DNA of 64,000 nt, from contig CAYPKG010000008.1 of the NCBI GenBank assembly GCA_964411275.1, positions 1 to 64,000 on the forward strand. The letters are read 5' to 3'. This stretch comes from CAYPKG01 sp964411275 (GTDB lineage Bacteria > Bacillota > Clostridia > Christensenellales > CAG-138). The first letter of the stretch is position 1; each line of letters begins with the position of its first letter. The position numbers were made by a program, and so were the translations under genes. Shown here one piece after another: positions 33,891 through 42,872 of this stretch. The notes under the pieces were generated by a model, which searched no databases, was not told where the DNA came from, and saw nothing but the letters and a program-made list of their open reading frames with translations.

Positions 33891-35098
33891 TTTCGATTAT
33901 GAACGAACTTGAAGGCTATCTTTCCAACATTGAAAAGGACAATGCCTATCGCGTTATCGATGTTCTAAAACATTCAGCTCATAGCCGCACAGAAAGGGTT
34001 CTTAATCGGGATGGAAATACATATATACGCAAATATTTTCCTCTTGATATCCCTGTTGCGAAAAATGAATACCGCTTGCTTTCCCAGCTTAATCATCCCG
34101 CTTTGCCGCTAGTATATGACTATTATGAGCTGAGCGGAAAAGGCGTATTGGTGGAAGAATATATCGAGGGAATGAAGCTTTCAGATATTATCAACACATT
34201 CGGCGCCCTCTCTGAGCCCAAGGCCATCGATATCACAAAAAAGCTTTGCGCGGTTTGCTTGTATCTACATAAGCAGCGACCAGCTCCAATCATTCACAGA
34301 GACATAAAGCCGGATAATATTATCTGCCCGCCAGACGGAAGCGTTAAGCTGATAGACTTTGGCGCAGCCCGGGAATACAAGGATAGTAGCAGCAAAGACA
34401 CCGTATATGTGGGTACCATTGGATACGCGCCGCCAGAGCAATTTGGGTTTGGCCAGACCGATGTGAGATCTGATGTTTACGGCATTGGTATGACGCTGTT
34501 AAATATGCTTACAGGAAAAACCCCTGAGCGCGGCCAGAAAGTAAGTCTGGCGAATACCAATATTTCGGTGGACATTCAACGAATTATCCACAAAGCAACG
34601 CAATTTGATCCAGCAAAAAGATACCGGTCTGTTGATGTCTTTCTATCAGATCTCGATGAACTCGTTCCAGAAAGGAACGCTATATTTGCAATAAAAGAAT
34701 ATGCGTTCAAAACTCAAAATAATATCTACCCCAAACATCGAAATTGGTCGCCGCTTATCAAGTGGCTTTTCATGCCGCTGCACGTCATGCTGTTTTTATT
34801 GTTGATCGTAATAATACCCCGCGATATTTTTGAACCTACGGGCTTTGGCCGAACCGATGATATATTGCGTTTCTTTCAGGATTTGGGGCTATTTGTATTC
34901 GTATTGCTCCCGCCATACATATTAGGCTTTAACTTATTTAATCTGAATGAAAAAATCGCCTTTTTTCATAAAAAGAGAATACAAAAAAAAGTCTTCATAA
35001 TTGTTATCTTATTTTTAATAGGCATATTACTTGCTGCAACATTAGGCGATCTACATAGCGAAGCGTATAAACTAGCGCAAAATTTAGCTGACAGCTAA
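33887..35098 (+). CDS. Membrane-anchored eukaryote-like Ser/Thr protein kinase
   Basis: 403 residues. The kinase domain (about 20-265) has every key element except a clear glycine loop: ATP lysine Lys49 (TYIRKYF), helix-C Glu61 (NEYRLLSQL), HRDIKPDN with Asp139, DFG at 157-159 and APPE at 181-184. The C-terminal third has three hydrophobic segments (about 286-313, 333-352, 368-387), so the kinase faces the cytoplasm from the membrane. There are no PASTA repeats, so it is not a PrkC/PknB cell-wall kinase. It overlaps the upstream HTH-like gene by four bases. No phosphatase is nearby. Codon and base composition are more AT-rich than flanking housekeeping genes. Confidence 0.9.
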   Translation: MISIMNELEGYLSNIEKDNAYRVIDVLKHSAHSRTERVLNRDGNTYIRKYFPLDIPVAKNEYRLLSQLNHPALPLVYDYYELSGKGVLVEEYIEGMKLSDIINTFGALSEPKAIDITKKLCAVCLYLHKQRPAPIIHRDIKPDNIICPPDGSVKLIDFGAAREYKDSSSKDTVYVGTIGYAPPEQFGFGQTDVRSDVYGIGMTLLNMLTGKTPERGQKVSLANTNISVDIQRIIHKATQFDPAKRYRSVDVFLSDLDELVPERNAIFAIKEYAFKTQNNIYPKHRNWSPLIKWLFMPLHVMLFLLLIVIIPRDIFEPTGFGRTDDILRFFQDLGLFVFVLLPPYILGFNLFNLNEKIAFFHKKRIQKKVFIIVILFLIGILLAATLGDLHSEAYKLAQNLADS

Positions 35099-35134
35099 TG
35101 AATTCTTATTGGGCCTATGTTAGTGTTGTATAGG

Positions 35135-35446
35135 CTACTGTTCGAGTAAGCCAAGAATGTAGCCCATCACCCTTTCCTTTTGGTTTTGTGGCAACAGCAT
35201 CCAGTTTTCCAATAAATCACGCTGGTCATCGGTCAACTGCTCGTTGTCGTCAATGCCGGAAAAGAATTGGGCCAGGGAGAGCCCAAAAGCACGGCAAAGC
35301 GCCTCCAGGGTTGTAACTGTTGGAGAGTTTGCGCGCTTATATAGGTTTGTTAGAGTTGACTGCGGAATACCGGCCTCTTTCGCCAAACGATATTCGCTCC
35401 AGCCACGCTTTTCTCGCAATTGCGTAATACGTGCTAAAATATCCAT
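35135..35446 (-). CDS. XRE-family transcriptional regulator
   Basis: 103 residues from the ATG at 35446. The HTH_3 domain covers MDILARITQLREKRGW, SEYRLAKEAGIPQSTLTNLYK and ANSPTVTTLEALCRAFGLSL. The C-terminal part (DDQRDLLENWMLLPQNQKERVM) is a common oligomerisation tail. It is divergent from a small membrane protein gene, and a perfect 13-bp inverted repeat lies between them, a plausible operator. It is convergent with the kinase gene. Confidence 0.88.
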   Translation of the reverse strand: MDILARITQLREKRGWSEYRLAKEAGIPQSTLTNLYKRANSPTVTTLEALCRAFGLSLAQFFSGIDDNEQLTDDQRDLLENWMLLPQNQKERVMGYILGLLEQ

Positions 35447-35455
35447 GAACACCAA

Positions 35456-35510
35456 CCTTATTAAAACTATTTTACTCCACAGCCGTAAAGTACATTCAGT
35501 TTTAATAAGG
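35456..35510. promoter_or_regulatory. Inverted-repeat operator candidate between XRE gene and membrane-protein gene
   Basis: CCTTATTAAAACT (35456-35468) and AGTTTTAATAAGG (35498-35510) are perfect inverted copies, 29 bases apart. One copy is directly before the XRE start codon and the other directly before the rightward promoter. Paired sites of this kind suit autoregulation by a dimeric XRE protein (inference). Confidence 0.5.
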
Positions 35511-35511
35511 G

Positions 35512-35540
35512 TTGTTAATACTTCACAAAAGTAATATAAT
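35512..35540 (+). promoter_or_regulatory. Promoter of the membrane protein-lipoprotein pair
   Basis: -35 TTGTTA (35512-35517), a 17-base spacer and consensus -10 TATAAT (35535-35540). Confidence 0.75.
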
Positions 35541-35575
35541 TTAACTAATACAAAAGTTGTTAGGAGGATTGTTTC

Positions 35576-35953
35576 TTGAAAAGCAAAAAGAAAAAGAGCG
35601 TAGCTCTGATTATTTCGGCCGCGTTGGGGGTTCTTTACAGCATCTATATTATCTCATACTTCAGCGGTGCAGTTGGAGGAGCATCATCCGGATCAGAAGC
35701 GCTCGGCGGCGCGATTGCAACCGCCCTTGCAACTCCGCATATGATCTGCGTCGTTATTGCAGCAATATTTAACGTTATTGCGGCATTAACCAATAAGCGT
35801 GGGTTTGCTTTGACCGGTGCAATCTTATATTGCGTTGGCGCGGTTCTATTCTTGATGTACGGTATGTTCGTTGTTCCTTCTATCATCCTAAGCTTTATCG
35901 GTTATGCCAAATTGAGAAAAATGGCAAAGCGCGAATTAGAAGAGCAAACTTAA
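35576..35953 (+). CDS. Small membrane protein of unknown function
   Basis: 125 residues from a TTG at 35576, eight bases after GGAGG. After a basic start (MKSKKKKS) there are about four hydrophobic segments: 8-32, 52-70, 78-95 and 98-112, with a Gly/Ser/Ala-rich stretch between the first two. It ends in a charged tail (KLRKMAKRELEEQT). There is no recognised domain. It probably forms a transcript with the lipoprotein that starts 43 bases later, under the promoter facing the XRE gene. Confidence 0.7.
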   Translation: MKSKKKKSVALIISAALGVLYSIYIISYFSGAVGGASSGSEALGGAIATALATPHMICVVIAAIFNVIAALTNKRGFALTGAILYCVGAVLFLMYGMFVVPSIILSFIGYAKLRKMAKRELEEQT

Positions 35954-35996
35954 AACGAGTTACGTTTACTTTTAGCAGATAGTTGGAGGCAGATAT

Positions 35997-36914
35997 ATGA
36001 AGAAGCTCCTTTCGTTTGTACTTATTATAATGCTGGCGACTTGTGCCGCTTGTGGCGGGACAAGCAATCAATCATCCGATCCCGATCCCCCGTCAACTGA
36101 TGACTCTGCCGCGGCGTTAAACTCTACTCAGGACGCTAAAGCCGATGCTCCGGTCTATTCTTTAACCAACGCAGTTATCGTTAGCGATGGCAATTGCACC
36201 TTTACCGTGAGCAATATTGATGCCCAAGGCTTGTGGGGCTTCACGCTAAATGTGCTTTGCGAAAACAATACCGATAAAAACTTGAGGTTCTCCTGGGATA
36301 ACGTTTCCGTCAACGGATATATGATTGATCCATTATGGGGCAAAGAAATAGCTGCTGGTAAAAAAGCCAATGCCGAAATCAGTTTTTTTGATACCCAGTT
36401 GGAGGAATGCAATATAGCATCGGTCGATGAAATTGTATTCACACTTACGGTGTCCGATGCTGACGACTGGCTTGCTGACAACCTTGTTGATATGGAATAT
36501 GCAATTTATCCTACAGGGCTGGACGCAAGTTGCGTTGCTTACCCTGTAAGAACTACTGCCGCAGACGAACGGACGATCCTGGATAATGAAAACTGCACAT
36601 TTATAATTGAGAGCGTTGTGAACGACGAAATATGGGGATATACCTTAAATTGCTATCTTGAAAACAAGAGCGACGAGGCTTTGATGTTTTCGTGGAACGA
36701 TGTATCTGTGAACGGGTATATGGTTGACCCATTCTGGGCGAAAGAGGTTGCTGCTGGAAAGCGCGCTTTTTCCGATATAAGCTTTTCGACTTCTGATTTT
36801 GAAGAAAATGGGATCAGCGCCGTTAACGATATTGAGTTCAATTTGAAAGTATCTTATCCGAATGATTGGACTGCATCTGATGTTTTCAATGATGTATTTA
36901 CCTATCATCCATGA
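35997..36914 (+). CDS. Lipoprotein with two tandem copies of a ~110-residue domain
   Basis: 305 residues after TTGGAGG. A signal peptide with lipobox-like LATC (13-16) or CAAC (16-19) is followed by an Asp/Ser/Pro linker. Two homologous domains follow (about 58-175 and about 197-305). Each contains a matching core, FSWDNVSVNGYMIDPLW and FSWNDVSVNGYMVDPFW, then K-E-(I/V)-A-A-G-K. They look like beta-sandwich extracellular modules; I do not recognise the family for certain. It follows the small membrane protein and ends the accessory island. Anchored outside the cell membrane; function unknown. Confidence 0.75.
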   Translation: MKKLLSFVLIIMLATCAACGGTSNQSSDPDPPSTDDSAAALNSTQDAKADAPVYSLTNAVIVSDGNCTFTVSNIDAQGLWGFTLNVLCENNTDKNLRFSWDNVSVNGYMIDPLWGKEIAAGKKANAEISFFDTQLEECNIASVDEIVFTLTVSDADDWLADNLVDMEYAIYPTGLDASCVAYPVRTTAADERTILDNENCTFIIESVVNDEIWGYTLNCYLENKSDEALMFSWNDVSVNGYMVDPFWAKEVAAGKRAFSDISFSTSDFEENGISAVNDIEFNLKVSYPNDWTASDVFNDVFTYHP

Positions 36915-36920
36915 TTCAGT

Positions 36921-36952
36921 CTGGGGCCCGTCGCTTTCGCGGCGGGCCCCAG
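36921..36952. terminator. Strong GC hairpin between convergent genes
   Basis: Positions 36921-36934 pair with 36939-36952 (14 bp, one G-U) around a TTTC loop. There is no U tract on either side, so it is either an atypical terminator or another structured element between the lipoprotein and reductase 3. Confidence 0.55.
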
Positions 36953-36974
36953 TGCATACTTCGTTATTTCATTT

Positions 36975-38543
36975 TTATGACATATTGCTGGGCATCCAGC
37001 TATGTTCTTCGTCCATCACAAGGGCTGCATCCGCCCGGGTATGGGTGGCGGCATATTCTCCGGCGATTTTGCCGTATATCACCGCCTGTAGGAGGCCGTT
37101 TCCTGACATATACGCGGCGCCCCCCTCGCTGGAAAAGCCCTCCATGACCCCGCCCGCCGCATACAGGCCGGGGATGATGGAATAATCCTCCCTAAGCACA
37201 TGGCACGCAAGATCCGTCACCAGCCCGCCCTGGGTGTGCCGCAAGTCGCCGGTGATGCGGATGGCGTAATAGGGCGGCTCGAAGGACGCGGGAAGCTTTG
37301 TCCTGTTGAATTCGTCCTCGCCTCTTTCGATGGATGTTTTATAATCGGCGATGGTTTTTACAAGCGCCGCCTGATTAATTCCCGTGGCCTTGGCCAGCGC
37401 TTCCGGGGTATCGCCGGTCAAAATGATGCCTTTTTCCTGATACTGGGAGAACATCTTCGTGTCGTCGGCGATCTTTTTATCGAACACCAGATATACATGC
37501 CCTTCCGGCTGGGCCAGCACATGGGGTGTCAGCTCGGAATAGCCGTTATACTCGTTTTGAAAACGCACGCCGTTGATGTTTATCATGATCCCGCCCTTGT
37601 TGGCGATGCCCTGATCCACGCTGCCGCGGTATTCCTCGGAATAGAATGCATGTCCCTGATACGCACCCATGTTTGCCACCGCCGCGCCCAGGGCCTGCCC
37701 CCAGAGGATGCCCTCGCCTGTGGCGCCAGGCGCTACATAGGGGAACGCGTTTCTCACTTCCGGGATGTACCGGTCAATCATCTCCTTATTCGCGCCAAAG
37801 CCGCTGGTGGCCAGAATGGTGTTTTCCGCCCGGATCAACAGCCGCCCGTCGGTGGCGCTGTCCGCGTATACGCCCACCACCTCGCCATTTTCAGTGGCAA
37901 GGCCGGTGCCCGGAGTGCTTAACAGCACCGTTACGTTCTCCAGCCCGGTCAAATACGCCGCCATGGTATCCGCAAGCCCCTTGCCGGAGCCCTCCGCCAG
38001 GTGCATGCGGTAATTCGACTGGCCATAAAACAAAGAGCCAGTCACCACAGTAAAGGGTACGCCAAGCCCTTCCAGCCATTCGATGGTAGGCTTTGCTTCA
38101 CGGGCTACAGTATACACCAGATCCTGCCGGACGCTATAGTTGTTGGGACGCATCATGTCCCGGACGAACCATTCGATATTGTCTTCAATCCCGGCTTCCT
38201 TCTGCTGTTTTGTGCCCACAGCCGGGATGAGCCCCCCGCTCATCATGGTGGCACCCCCAAGATATCCCACCTTTTCCAGCAACACCACTTTTTTCCCCTG
38301 CTGTGCCGCCGAGATGGCCGCGCTCATTCCCGCGCCGCCGCCGCCGACCACTACCACGTCCGCATCCATCTGGCTGTCAAAATCAGTAAGCGCTTCACCA
38401 CCCTGGGCGGGGGTTTTCTGGCCCTCACCCGGCGTAACGCCGGAAGGCCGGTCTGTGGAAGTCCCGGGTTCTCCCGGGTTGACTGGGGTGCAGCCGCACA
38501 GCAACACTGCCCCAATTAAAAAGAAAGCCAACCATTTTCTCAT
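36975..38543 (-). CDS. Lipoprotein FAD-dependent reductase 3
   Basis: 522 residues; start after AAAGGAG. The lipobox is LCGC, followed by a Pro/Gly/Thr linker. The FAD domain opens DADVVVVGGGGAGMSAAISAA and ends GKIAGEYAATH. There is no FMN_bind domain. The active-site region is divergent: LRHTQGGLV in place of HHTMGG, and EGFSSEGGAAYMSGNGL in place of the HGxNRxGGNA arginine motif. It is therefore probably a reductase of a different acceptor from that at 3890, or a divergent oxidase (inference). It is downstream of tsaD on the same strand, 68 bases away, and may have its own promoter. Confidence 0.88.
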   Translation of the reverse strand: MRKWLAFFLIGAVLLCGCTPVNPGEPGTSTDRPSGVTPGEGQKTPAQGGEALTDFDSQMDADVVVVGGGGAGMSAAISAAQQGKKVVLLEKVGYLGGATMMSGGLIPAVGTKQQKEAGIEDNIEWFVRDMMRPNNYSVRQDLVYTVAREAKPTIEWLEGLGVPFTVVTGSLFYGQSNYRMHLAEGSGKGLADTMAAYLTGLENVTVLLSTPGTGLATENGEVVGVYADSATDGRLLIRAENTILATSGFGANKEMIDRYIPEVRNAFPYVAPGATGEGILWGQALGAAVANMGAYQGHAFYSEEYRGSVDQGIANKGGIMININGVRFQNEYNGYSELTPHVLAQPEGHVYLVFDKKIADDTKMFSQYQEKGIILTGDTPEALAKATGINQAALVKTIADYKTSIERGEDEFNRTKLPASFEPPYYAIRITGDLRHTQGGLVTDLACHVLREDYSIIPGLYAAGGVMEGFSSEGGAAYMSGNGLLQAVIYGKIAGEYAATHTRADAALVMDEEHSWMPSNMS

Positions 38544-38611
38544 ACTCTTGCTCCTTTTGGATAATTTTCCTACTTAAAGCTTGCGCATCCGGTCGGCTCA
38601 ATATTCATTTT

Positions 38612-39703
38612 TCACGTTGTTTGCTGATCCCAATCCCTGAACGGCCGGGCACAGGCGTTGAGATCGAGGCCCGATCGCTGCCCGTCCATCAAAAAGTAAT
38701 ATCCCGCGCAGCCGATCATGGCCGCGTTGTCCGTGCAATACCTAAATTCCGGCTGGATAAACCTCAGCCCCTCTCGTTCGCAGGCCGCTTTCATGCTCTC
38801 ACATAGGGCGCGGTTTGCGGACACGCCCCCAGCGATGGCCACGGTGTTCATCCCGGCTTCTTTCGCCCCCCGCAGGGTGCGCTCTGTCAAGACGCCGATG
38901 ACGCTATGCTGAAAGGATGCTGCTACATCCGCCTTGTTCAATGGTTCTCCCCGCTGCTGGGCCGTATGAAGCACATTGATGACGGCGGTCTTCAGGCCGG
39001 AAAAGCTGAAGTCCAGTGTATCCTTTTTCGCGTTAAAGCCCGTGGGCATGGGGATAGCCTGAGGATTTCCGCTCAGCGCCAATTGCTCCAGCGCGGGCCC
39101 GCCGGGGTAGGGGAGGCCCAGCACCCGGGCCACCTTGTCGAAGGCTTCTCCCGCCGCGTCGTCCCGGGTACGCCCCAGGAGGCGAAAGCGGCAATAATCC
39201 TCCACCACCAGTATATGGCTGTGGCCGCCTGAGGCTACCAGGCAACAAAATGGAGGCGTCAGGTTGGAATGGCTCAAATAATTGGCGGCGATATGACCAT
39301 AAATGTGATCCGTACCGATCAAAGGCAGGTTCAGCGCCAGCGCCAGCCCTTTGGCGTAGCTGACCCCGGTGAGCAGCGCGCCGATCAGCCCCGGCCCGGA
39401 AGTGACGGCAATGGCGTCAACCTCCTCAAGCCCGACCCCCGCCTGTTCAAGGGCAAGGCGCACCGTGGGGCCAAGCTGCATCACGTGATTGCGGCTGGCT
39501 ACCTCCGGCACAACCCCGCCATAGCGCTGGTGCAGGGGGATTTGCGTGTACACGGCGTTTGAAAGCACCTCTCGCCCGTCCCGGATGACTGCGGCGGCGG
39601 TTTCGTCGCAGGAGCTTTCGATGGCGAGGATGGTGGCCTTTCCTGAATTGCGTATGGAAGCGGCGCGTTCCGCCGCGATTATTTCATACTGGCATTGGCT
39701 CAT
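38612..39703 (-). CDS. tsaD: tRNA N6-threonylcarbamoyladenosine synthase catalytic subunit
   Basis: 363 residues from the ATG at 39703. The ASKHA fold starts ATILAIESSCDETAAAVI; metal ligands are His133 and His137 in HIYGHIAAN, with SRNHV, SGGHSHI and GVSANRAL further on. TsaD transfers threonylcarbamoyl to A37 of ANN-decoding tRNAs with TsaB and TsaE. A 22-residue extension precedes the usual start. The start overlaps the stop of the DUF1461 gene (ATGA). Confidence 0.95.
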   Translation of the reverse strand: MSQCQYEIIAAERAASIRNSGKATILAIESSCDETAAAVIRDGREVLSNAVYTQIPLHQRYGGVVPEVASRNHVMQLGPTVRLALEQAGVGLEEVDAIAVTSGPGLIGALLTGVSYAKGLALALNLPLIGTDHIYGHIAANYLSHSNLTPPFCCLVASGGHSHILVVEDYCRFRLLGRTRDDAAGEAFDKVARVLGLPYPGGPALEQLALSGNPQAIPMPTGFNAKKDTLDFSFSGLKTAVINVLHTAQQRGEPLNKADVAASFQHSVIGVLTERTLRGAKEAGMNTVAIAGGVSANRALCESMKAACEREGLRFIQPEFRYCTDNAAMIGCAGYYFLMDGQRSGLDLNACARPFRDWDQQTT

Positions 39704-40401
39704 GGCTTGTCCTTTCTCGTCCCATGCCGCCAAACGCCAAACCCGAAAAGCAGAAACCCTGCCCACATCCCAACAAACAGCAGCCCCATCTTCGTGACGA
39801 TACCGTAAAACAGCTCCAAAGGCATCATGTTGATCATCCGGCTGGTGGCGGGGTCAAACAGCCACAGGTCGTTTGTAAAAAACACATGGTGAAACTCCGT
39901 CCAGAAGGAATTGAAATCCACCAGCACCCACGCCCCCAACAGCAACAGCAGCAGCAAAAACACGCCGCTGCCCAGGAATACCCCAATACCGCACTCCCGA
40001 TACCGTTTTTTGAACACAGGCACCAGCAACGCCAGTATCCCGGCGGCCGCCGCCGCGATGGCGGCCTTTCTTAGCCCAAGGAACAGGTTTCGTACATCGA
40101 ACATGTGCACCCGCTCCTGGTCGTTGAACATGGACACCGTCTCTCCATGCACGGTAACGTCCAAATCGATGCTTTCGATGTTCCCCCGCATGTACTCGAT
40201 CATGCGCCAGGTGGCCTCGGTTAGATCCTCCGTGCTCATGCCCATGCCTTGGGCGTTATCGAGCTTCGTATACGTCTTTTCAAAATAGCTCCGGGAGCCG
40301 ATGCAGATTTCCACGCAGGAAAACAGCAGCGCAAACAGCAGCAGCAATGCGCCAAAAAGGCTCAACACCACACATATTTTACAGGCCTTCGGCTTGCCCA
40401 T
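39700..40401 (-). CDS. TIGR01906/DUF1461 family membrane protein
   Basis: 233 residues from the ATG at 40401. Four membrane segments are visible: about 10-32 (VVLSLFGALLLLFALLFSCV), about 110-130, about 140-165 and about 205-225. An extracytoplasmic loop after the first contains the MIEYMRGN and F-(N/D)-x-x-E-x-x-H-M-x-D-V-R core typical of the family (MFNDQERVHMFDVRNLFLG). Function is unknown. The gene overlaps the 3' end of glgP by 23 bases and tsaD by four, so the three form a packed operon. Confidence 0.85.
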   Translation of the reverse strand: MGKPKACKICVVLSLFGALLLLFALLFSCVEICIGSRSYFEKTYTKLDNAQGMGMSTEDLTEATWRMIEYMRGNIESIDLDVTVHGETVSMFNDQERVHMFDVRNLFLGLRKAAIAAAAAGILALLVPVFKKRYRECGIGVFLGSGVFLLLLLLLGAWVLVDFNSFWTEFHHVFFTNDLWLFDPATSRMINMMPLELFYGIVTKMGLLFVGMWAGFLLFGFGVWRHGTRKDKP

Positions 40402-42763
40402 GGCCGCCGCCCCCTTCGTTGAGTTTTTCAATATGCCAGATTTCATCGGCATATTGCTTAACGGTACGGTCGCTGGAGAATTTCCCGGCGCATGCCACGT
40501 TTATGAGGCACTTGCGGCCAAACGCCAAGCGATCCCGATAATCCCGGTTGGTGTCCAGCTTGCGCTCGATATACTCTAAAAGCTCCAGCACCACATAATA
40601 ATGGTCCGCCTTGTGCCAGGACGCGCCGGACAGGAGGCTGTCGTACAAATCCCGGTACGCGGGCTCTGTGGGAAAGAGGCTGCCGTTGACCAGCGTATCC
40701 AGCGCCCGGCGCACCCGGGGCTCCGTCTTGTAGATCATCCAGGGGTCATAGCTTCCGGCGATGGACCGCAGCTCTTCCACCGTCTTGCCGAATATGTAAT
40801 TGTTCACAGCGCCGGCTTCCTGCACGATTTCCACCGTGGCGCCGTCCAGCGTGCCCAATGTCACGGCCCCGTTCATCATCAGCTTCATGTTGCCTGTGCC
40901 GGAAGCCTCGGTTCCCGCAGGAGAAATCTGCTCGGATACGTCCGCTGCCGGTATAATCCGCTCCGCGTAGGATAAATTGTAATTGGAAACAAACACCACC
41001 CGCAGGCGGCCGCTGACATCCGGATCGTTGTTGATGACGCCTGCCAGGTCATTGATGAACTTGATGACGGTTTTCGCCCGGATATATCCCGGCGCGGCTT
41101 TCGCGCCGAATATGTAGCAGGAGGGGGTAAAATCGGGAAGCTCACCCGCTTTCAACCGGAAGTAAATATCCACGATGGACAGCGCGTTCAAAAGCTGCCG
41201 CTTATACTCGTGCATACGCTTGACCTGCACGTCGAAGAGAAATTCCGGGGGCAGCGTGACGCCTTCGCTCTTTTCGATAAACTCACTCAACTGCCGCTTT
41301 TTTTCCTGCTTTACAGCATTGAATTCGCGGACATCCTGGTCGGTCAAATGTTTTTTTAGCCCGCCAATTTCGGTTAAATCCAAAAGCCAATTTTCCCCGA
41401 TGCGCTTTACTATATAATCCGAAAGCTCCGGATTGCAAAGGCCCAGCCAGTGGCGCTGGGTCACGCCGTTTGTCTTATTTTGAAACCGCTCAGGGAACAG
41501 GCCATAAAAATCCCTTAGGATTGTGGTTTTAATCAGCTCCGAGTGGATGGCGGCCACGCCGTTTGTCGTGCGCCCACCGTACACCGCCAGGTTTGCCATG
41601 TGGATATATTGCCCCTGTATGATGGACACATCGCCGATGCGCTGATATCCTTTTTGCATCAGCTCCCCGCAGAAACGGGCGTTGATGCGGTAAATAATGT
41701 CGAACACCTCCGGCAGGACGCTTCGAAACAGCTCCACATCCCATTTCTCCAGCGCCTCCGCCATAATGGTGTGGTTCGTATAGGAAAACACATTGTTTAC
41801 GATGTCGAATGCCCTGTCAAAATCCATGCCATCGGCCATCAGCAGCCGGGTAAGCTCCGGAATGCTGACTGTGGGGTGGGTGTCGTTCAATTGAATGGCC
41901 ACATGCTCCGCCAGATTTTTATATTCCCTGCCGTGGGCACGGCGGAATTTGTAAAGGATGTCCTGCAGGCTGGCACTGGACAGGAAATACTGCTGCTTTA
42001 GGCGCAGCTTCTTGCCCTCTATCGTGCTGTCGTTGGGGTACAGCACCCTGGTAATATCCTCCACGGCGTTCTTTTCCTGCACGGCTTTCGCGTACTTCTG
42101 GTCGTTAAACGCCACAAAATCAAACTCCTCCAAGGGTTCCGCCTGCCACAGGCGCAGGGTACCGATGTTGTTTGTTTTGTAGCCGAGAATGGGCATGTCA
42201 TAGGGCACCGCCCGGACGGTTTGCCCCGCAAACACCACGTTTACACCGTGGACATCCCGGCGGATGCTCCAGGGATCGCCCTGGCGCTGCCAGTCGTCCG
42301 CGGTCTCCACCTGCCAGCCGTCCCGAAAGCTCTGCTTAAACAGGCCGTATTTATAGCGTATGCCATACCCGTCCAGGGGCAGGTCATGGGTGGCGGCACT
42401 GTCCAAAAAGCAGGCTGCAAGCCGCCCAAGGCCCCCGTTGCCAAGGGCCGCGTCCTCGATGTCCTCCAGGCACGCAAGATCAAGGGCCGCCTGGGAAAAC
42501 GCCTCCTTCACCTCGTCGAGTATATCCAAGACATAGAGATTGTTGTAGACCATCCGGCCCACGAGGTACTCCGCGCTGAAATAATACGCCCGGCGCACCT
42601 GATCGTGCCGGTGCCGGCTTTCGTACCATTGATCCGCAATCCGTGCCATCACAATTTCGGACAGGGCGCTGTGCAGTTGGGGAACGGTCGCCTCGTTTAT
42701 TGTTGTCTGGTGCTCCGCCTTTAACTCCTGGGTCAGGGCGGCTATCCACTGCGTTGAATTCAT
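40379..42763 (-). CDS. glgP: Glycogen/starch phosphorylase
   Basis: 794 residues from the ATG at 42763, seven bases after AGAGG. GT35 features are RRAYYFSAEYLVGRM, LGNGGLGRLAACFLDS, YGIRYKYGLF, QLNDTHPT, and the PLP-lysine region EASGTGNMKLMMNGAVTLGT. It releases glucose-1-phosphate from glycogen, opposing the glgBCDA operon 30 kb away. It has a strong promoter and an upstream palindrome. The gene closes with HGQAEGL, overlapping the next gene. Confidence 0.97.
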   Translation of the reverse strand: MNSTQWIAALTQELKAEHQTTINEATVPQLHSALSEIVMARIADQWYESRHRHDQVRRAYYFSAEYLVGRMVYNNLYVLDILDEVKEAFSQAALDLACLEDIEDAALGNGGLGRLAACFLDSAATHDLPLDGYGIRYKYGLFKQSFRDGWQVETADDWQRQGDPWSIRRDVHGVNVVFAGQTVRAVPYDMPILGYKTNNIGTLRLWQAEPLEEFDFVAFNDQKYAKAVQEKNAVEDITRVLYPNDSTIEGKKLRLKQQYFLSSASLQDILYKFRRAHGREYKNLAEHVAIQLNDTHPTVSIPELTRLLMADGMDFDRAFDIVNNVFSYTNHTIMAEALEKWDVELFRSVLPEVFDIIYRINARFCGELMQKGYQRIGDVSIIQGQYIHMANLAVYGGRTTNGVAAIHSELIKTTILRDFYGLFPERFQNKTNGVTQRHWLGLCNPELSDYIVKRIGENWLLDLTEIGGLKKHLTDQDVREFNAVKQEKKRQLSEFIEKSEGVTLPPEFLFDVQVKRMHEYKRQLLNALSIVDIYFRLKAGELPDFTPSCYIFGAKAAPGYIRAKTVIKFINDLAGVINNDPDVSGRLRVVFVSNYNLSYAERIIPAADVSEQISPAGTEASGTGNMKLMMNGAVTLGTLDGATVEIVQEAGAVNNYIFGKTVEELRSIAGSYDPWMIYKTEPRVRRALDTLVNGSLFPTEPAYRDLYDSLLSGASWHKADHYYVVLELLEYIERKLDTNRDYRDRLAFGRKCLINVACAGKFSSDRTVKQYADEIWHIEKLNEGGGGHGQAEGL

Positions 42764-42835
42764 TCTCAAACCTCTTTATCTATTCTCCTGCCCGGCCAAT
42801 TCATCGGGGCCATGGGATCAAATGCTTTATCATTC

Positions 42836-42864
42836 ATTATAGCAATGACCGGGCTGCTTTGCAA
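42836..42864 (-). promoter_or_regulatory. Promoter of glgP
   Basis: Minus strand -35 TTGCAA (42864-42859), a 17-base spacer and consensus -10 TATAAT (42841-42836). Confidence 0.75.
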
Positions 42865-42872
42865 TTATCCCG

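Noticed and set aside
33462..36914. Insertion sequence or integrated plasmid
   Set aside because: Composition is different, but no transposase, integrase, terminal repeats or target duplication were found.
36975..38543. Naming reductase 3 a fumarate reductase
   Set aside because: The arginine and histidine signature motifs are replaced, so only the fold can be claimed.
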